9,563 nucleotides of DNA from an uncultured Lactobacillus sp. (GTDB lineage Bacteria; Bacillota; Bacilli; Lactobacillales; Lactobacillaceae): positions 1 to 9,563 of the forward strand of contig CAMXWI010000022.1 in NCBI GenBank assembly GCA_947252915.1. Reading direction: 5' to 3'. The position numbers were made by a program, and so were the translations under genes. The notes under the pieces are model-generated. The model was given only the letters and a program-made list of their open reading frames with translations. It did not search any database and was not told the origin of the DNA. Shown here in pieces: positions 9,083 to 9,563 of this stretch (position 1 is the first letter of the stretch; each line of letters begins with the position of its first letter).

Positions 9083-9496
9083 TTGGGTAGTCAAGGTATG
9101 TCAAGCATCATTTTGATTGTTTTGATGGTGGTCTTCATGTATTTCTTCATGATTCGTCCTCAACAAAAGCAACGTAAAGAACATCAGGCAATGATGAGCA
9201 AGTTGCAACCGGGCGATCACGTGGTAACGATTAGCCGTCTGCACGGTGTAGTAAGTGAAGTCAACGAAAAAGAACAAACAGTTACGCTTGACTGTGAAGG
9301 AATTTACTTAACATTTGACCTAGTTGCTGTTCAACGGGTCGTTGCTGCTAACCAATCAGCAAAGAATGTTGAAGAAAAGCCAGCAGATAAAGCAGTTCAA
9401 GATGCTCCTGCAGAAGAAGCTGCTCCTAAAGAAGCCGCGGCTGATGATGCCAAGGATTCTGCTGAAGTTGATGATCATCAAGATTCAGCTAAATAG
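9083..9496 (+). CDS. yajC: Preprotein translocase subunit YajC
   Basis: YajC is a small single-span membrane protein associated with the Sec translocon, with SecDF where that is present. The 137-residue product has a hydrophobic segment at about 7-24, followed at once by the family hallmark IRPQQK (24-29). A small basic/beta domain has LQPGDHVVTISRLHGVVSEV and LTFDLVAVQRVV. The last 45 or so residues are an Ala/Glu/Asp/Lys-rich tail that looks disordered, making it longer than the typical protein of about 110 residues. The start is a TTG with an AAGGGATGA site upstream; an ATG at 9098 is in frame but lacks a site. It follows the Tgt-like gene, the normal place for yajC downstream of tgt. A strong terminator follows, so this is the end of the transcription unit. 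No secD or secF is in the window. Confidence 0.93.
   Translation: MGSQGMSSIILIVLMVVFMYFFMIRPQQKQRKEHQAMMSKLQPGDHVVTISRLHGVVSEVNEKEQTVTLDCEGIYLTFDLVAVQRVVAANQSAKNVEEKPADKAVQDAPAEEAAPKEAAADDAKDSAEVDDHQDSAK
9461..9489 (+). repeat. 29-base imperfect palindrome in the 3' end of yajC
   Basis: GCTGAA (9461-9466) pairs with TTCAGC (9484-9489). Inside is the perfect 14-base palindrome TTGATGATCATCAA (9468-9481), with a one-base and a two-base unpaired step between them. It lies in codons for an Ala/Asp-rich tail and ends five bases before the stop, 14 bases before the terminator stem. Chance in low-complexity coding DNA is possible. Confidence 0.5.
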
Positions 9497-9503
9497 TGAG
9501 AAA

Positions 9504-9529
9504 AGTTGGGAGCAATCCCAGCTTTTTTT
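9504..9529 (+). terminator. Strong rho-independent terminator after yajC
   Basis: AGTTGGGA (9504-9511) pairs with TCCCAGCT (9516-9523), with one T-G wobble, over the GNRA-type loop GCAA, followed by seven T (9523-9529). AAAA before the stem can extend pairing into the T run. It closes the mutS-to-yajC unit. Its GGGA/TCCCAGC core resembles the terminator after rny. Confidence 0.92.
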
Positions 9530-9552
9530 ATTTAGGATCATGATTAATTGAT

Positions 9553-9558
9553 AAGGAG
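9553..9558 (+). promoter_or_regulatory. Ribosome binding site of a gene beyond the window
   Basis: AAGGAG lies five bases from the end of the window on the + strand. A gene probably starts within the next few bases outside. Its identity cannot be read from here. Confidence 0.55.
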
Positions 9559-9563
9559 AACAT

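Noticed and set aside
9324..9551. Frame overlapping the yajC tail and the terminator
   Set aside because: It runs through the strong terminator, has Leu/Lys-rich low-complexity sequence from a shifted Ala/Glu-rich frame, and has no ribosome binding site.

Overview
The window is a stretch of chromosomal housekeeping DNA from a low-to-moderate GC Firmicute, most likely a member of the Lactobacillaceae. A Limosilactobacillus-type organism is possible, but I cannot fix the genus by eye. The pointers are RNase Y directly before mutS, the mutS-mutL-ruvA-ruvB order running on into a tgt-like gene and yajC, strong GGAGG-type ribosome binding sites, two TTG starts, and a terminator after rny of the 'acgaggctggga' kind common in lactobacilli. 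All genes lie on the + strand and are closely packed. No mobile element, CRISPR array, tRNA or rRNA was seen.

Layout: rny (28-1575) is closed by a rho-independent terminator (1581-1607). A short gap leads into a mismatch repair and recombination operon: mutS (1652-4279), mutL (4292-6280, TTG start), ruvA (6295-6897) and ruvB (6913-7926), with gaps of only 12-15 bases. MutS and MutL handle mismatch recognition and strand nicking. RuvA and RuvB form the Holliday junction branch-migration motor. The next gene follows ruvB after 14 bases (7941-9008) and resembles tRNA-guanine transglycosylase (Tgt) over its whole length. After a 74-base gap with a weak terminator-like hairpin comes yajC (9083-9496, TTG start), closed by a strong GCAA-loop terminator (9504-9529). 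The last bases carry the Shine-Dalgarno sequence of a further gene outside the window.

The point of interest is the Tgt-like gene. Alignment from memory with E. coli Tgt is nearly colinear and keeps framework positions. However, both catalytic aspartates, the other guanine-pocket residues, the GGLAVGE loop and all four zinc ligands (three Cys, one His) are replaced. The frame is intact for 355 codons with a good ribosome binding site. The queA gene that often lies between ruvB and tgt in related bacteria is absent. This looks like a preserved Tgt pseudoenzyme in the usual tgt position, in a locus that no longer supports queuosine synthesis. Its function is unknown. The rest of the window is ordinary, with a few small regulatory or structural curiosities.
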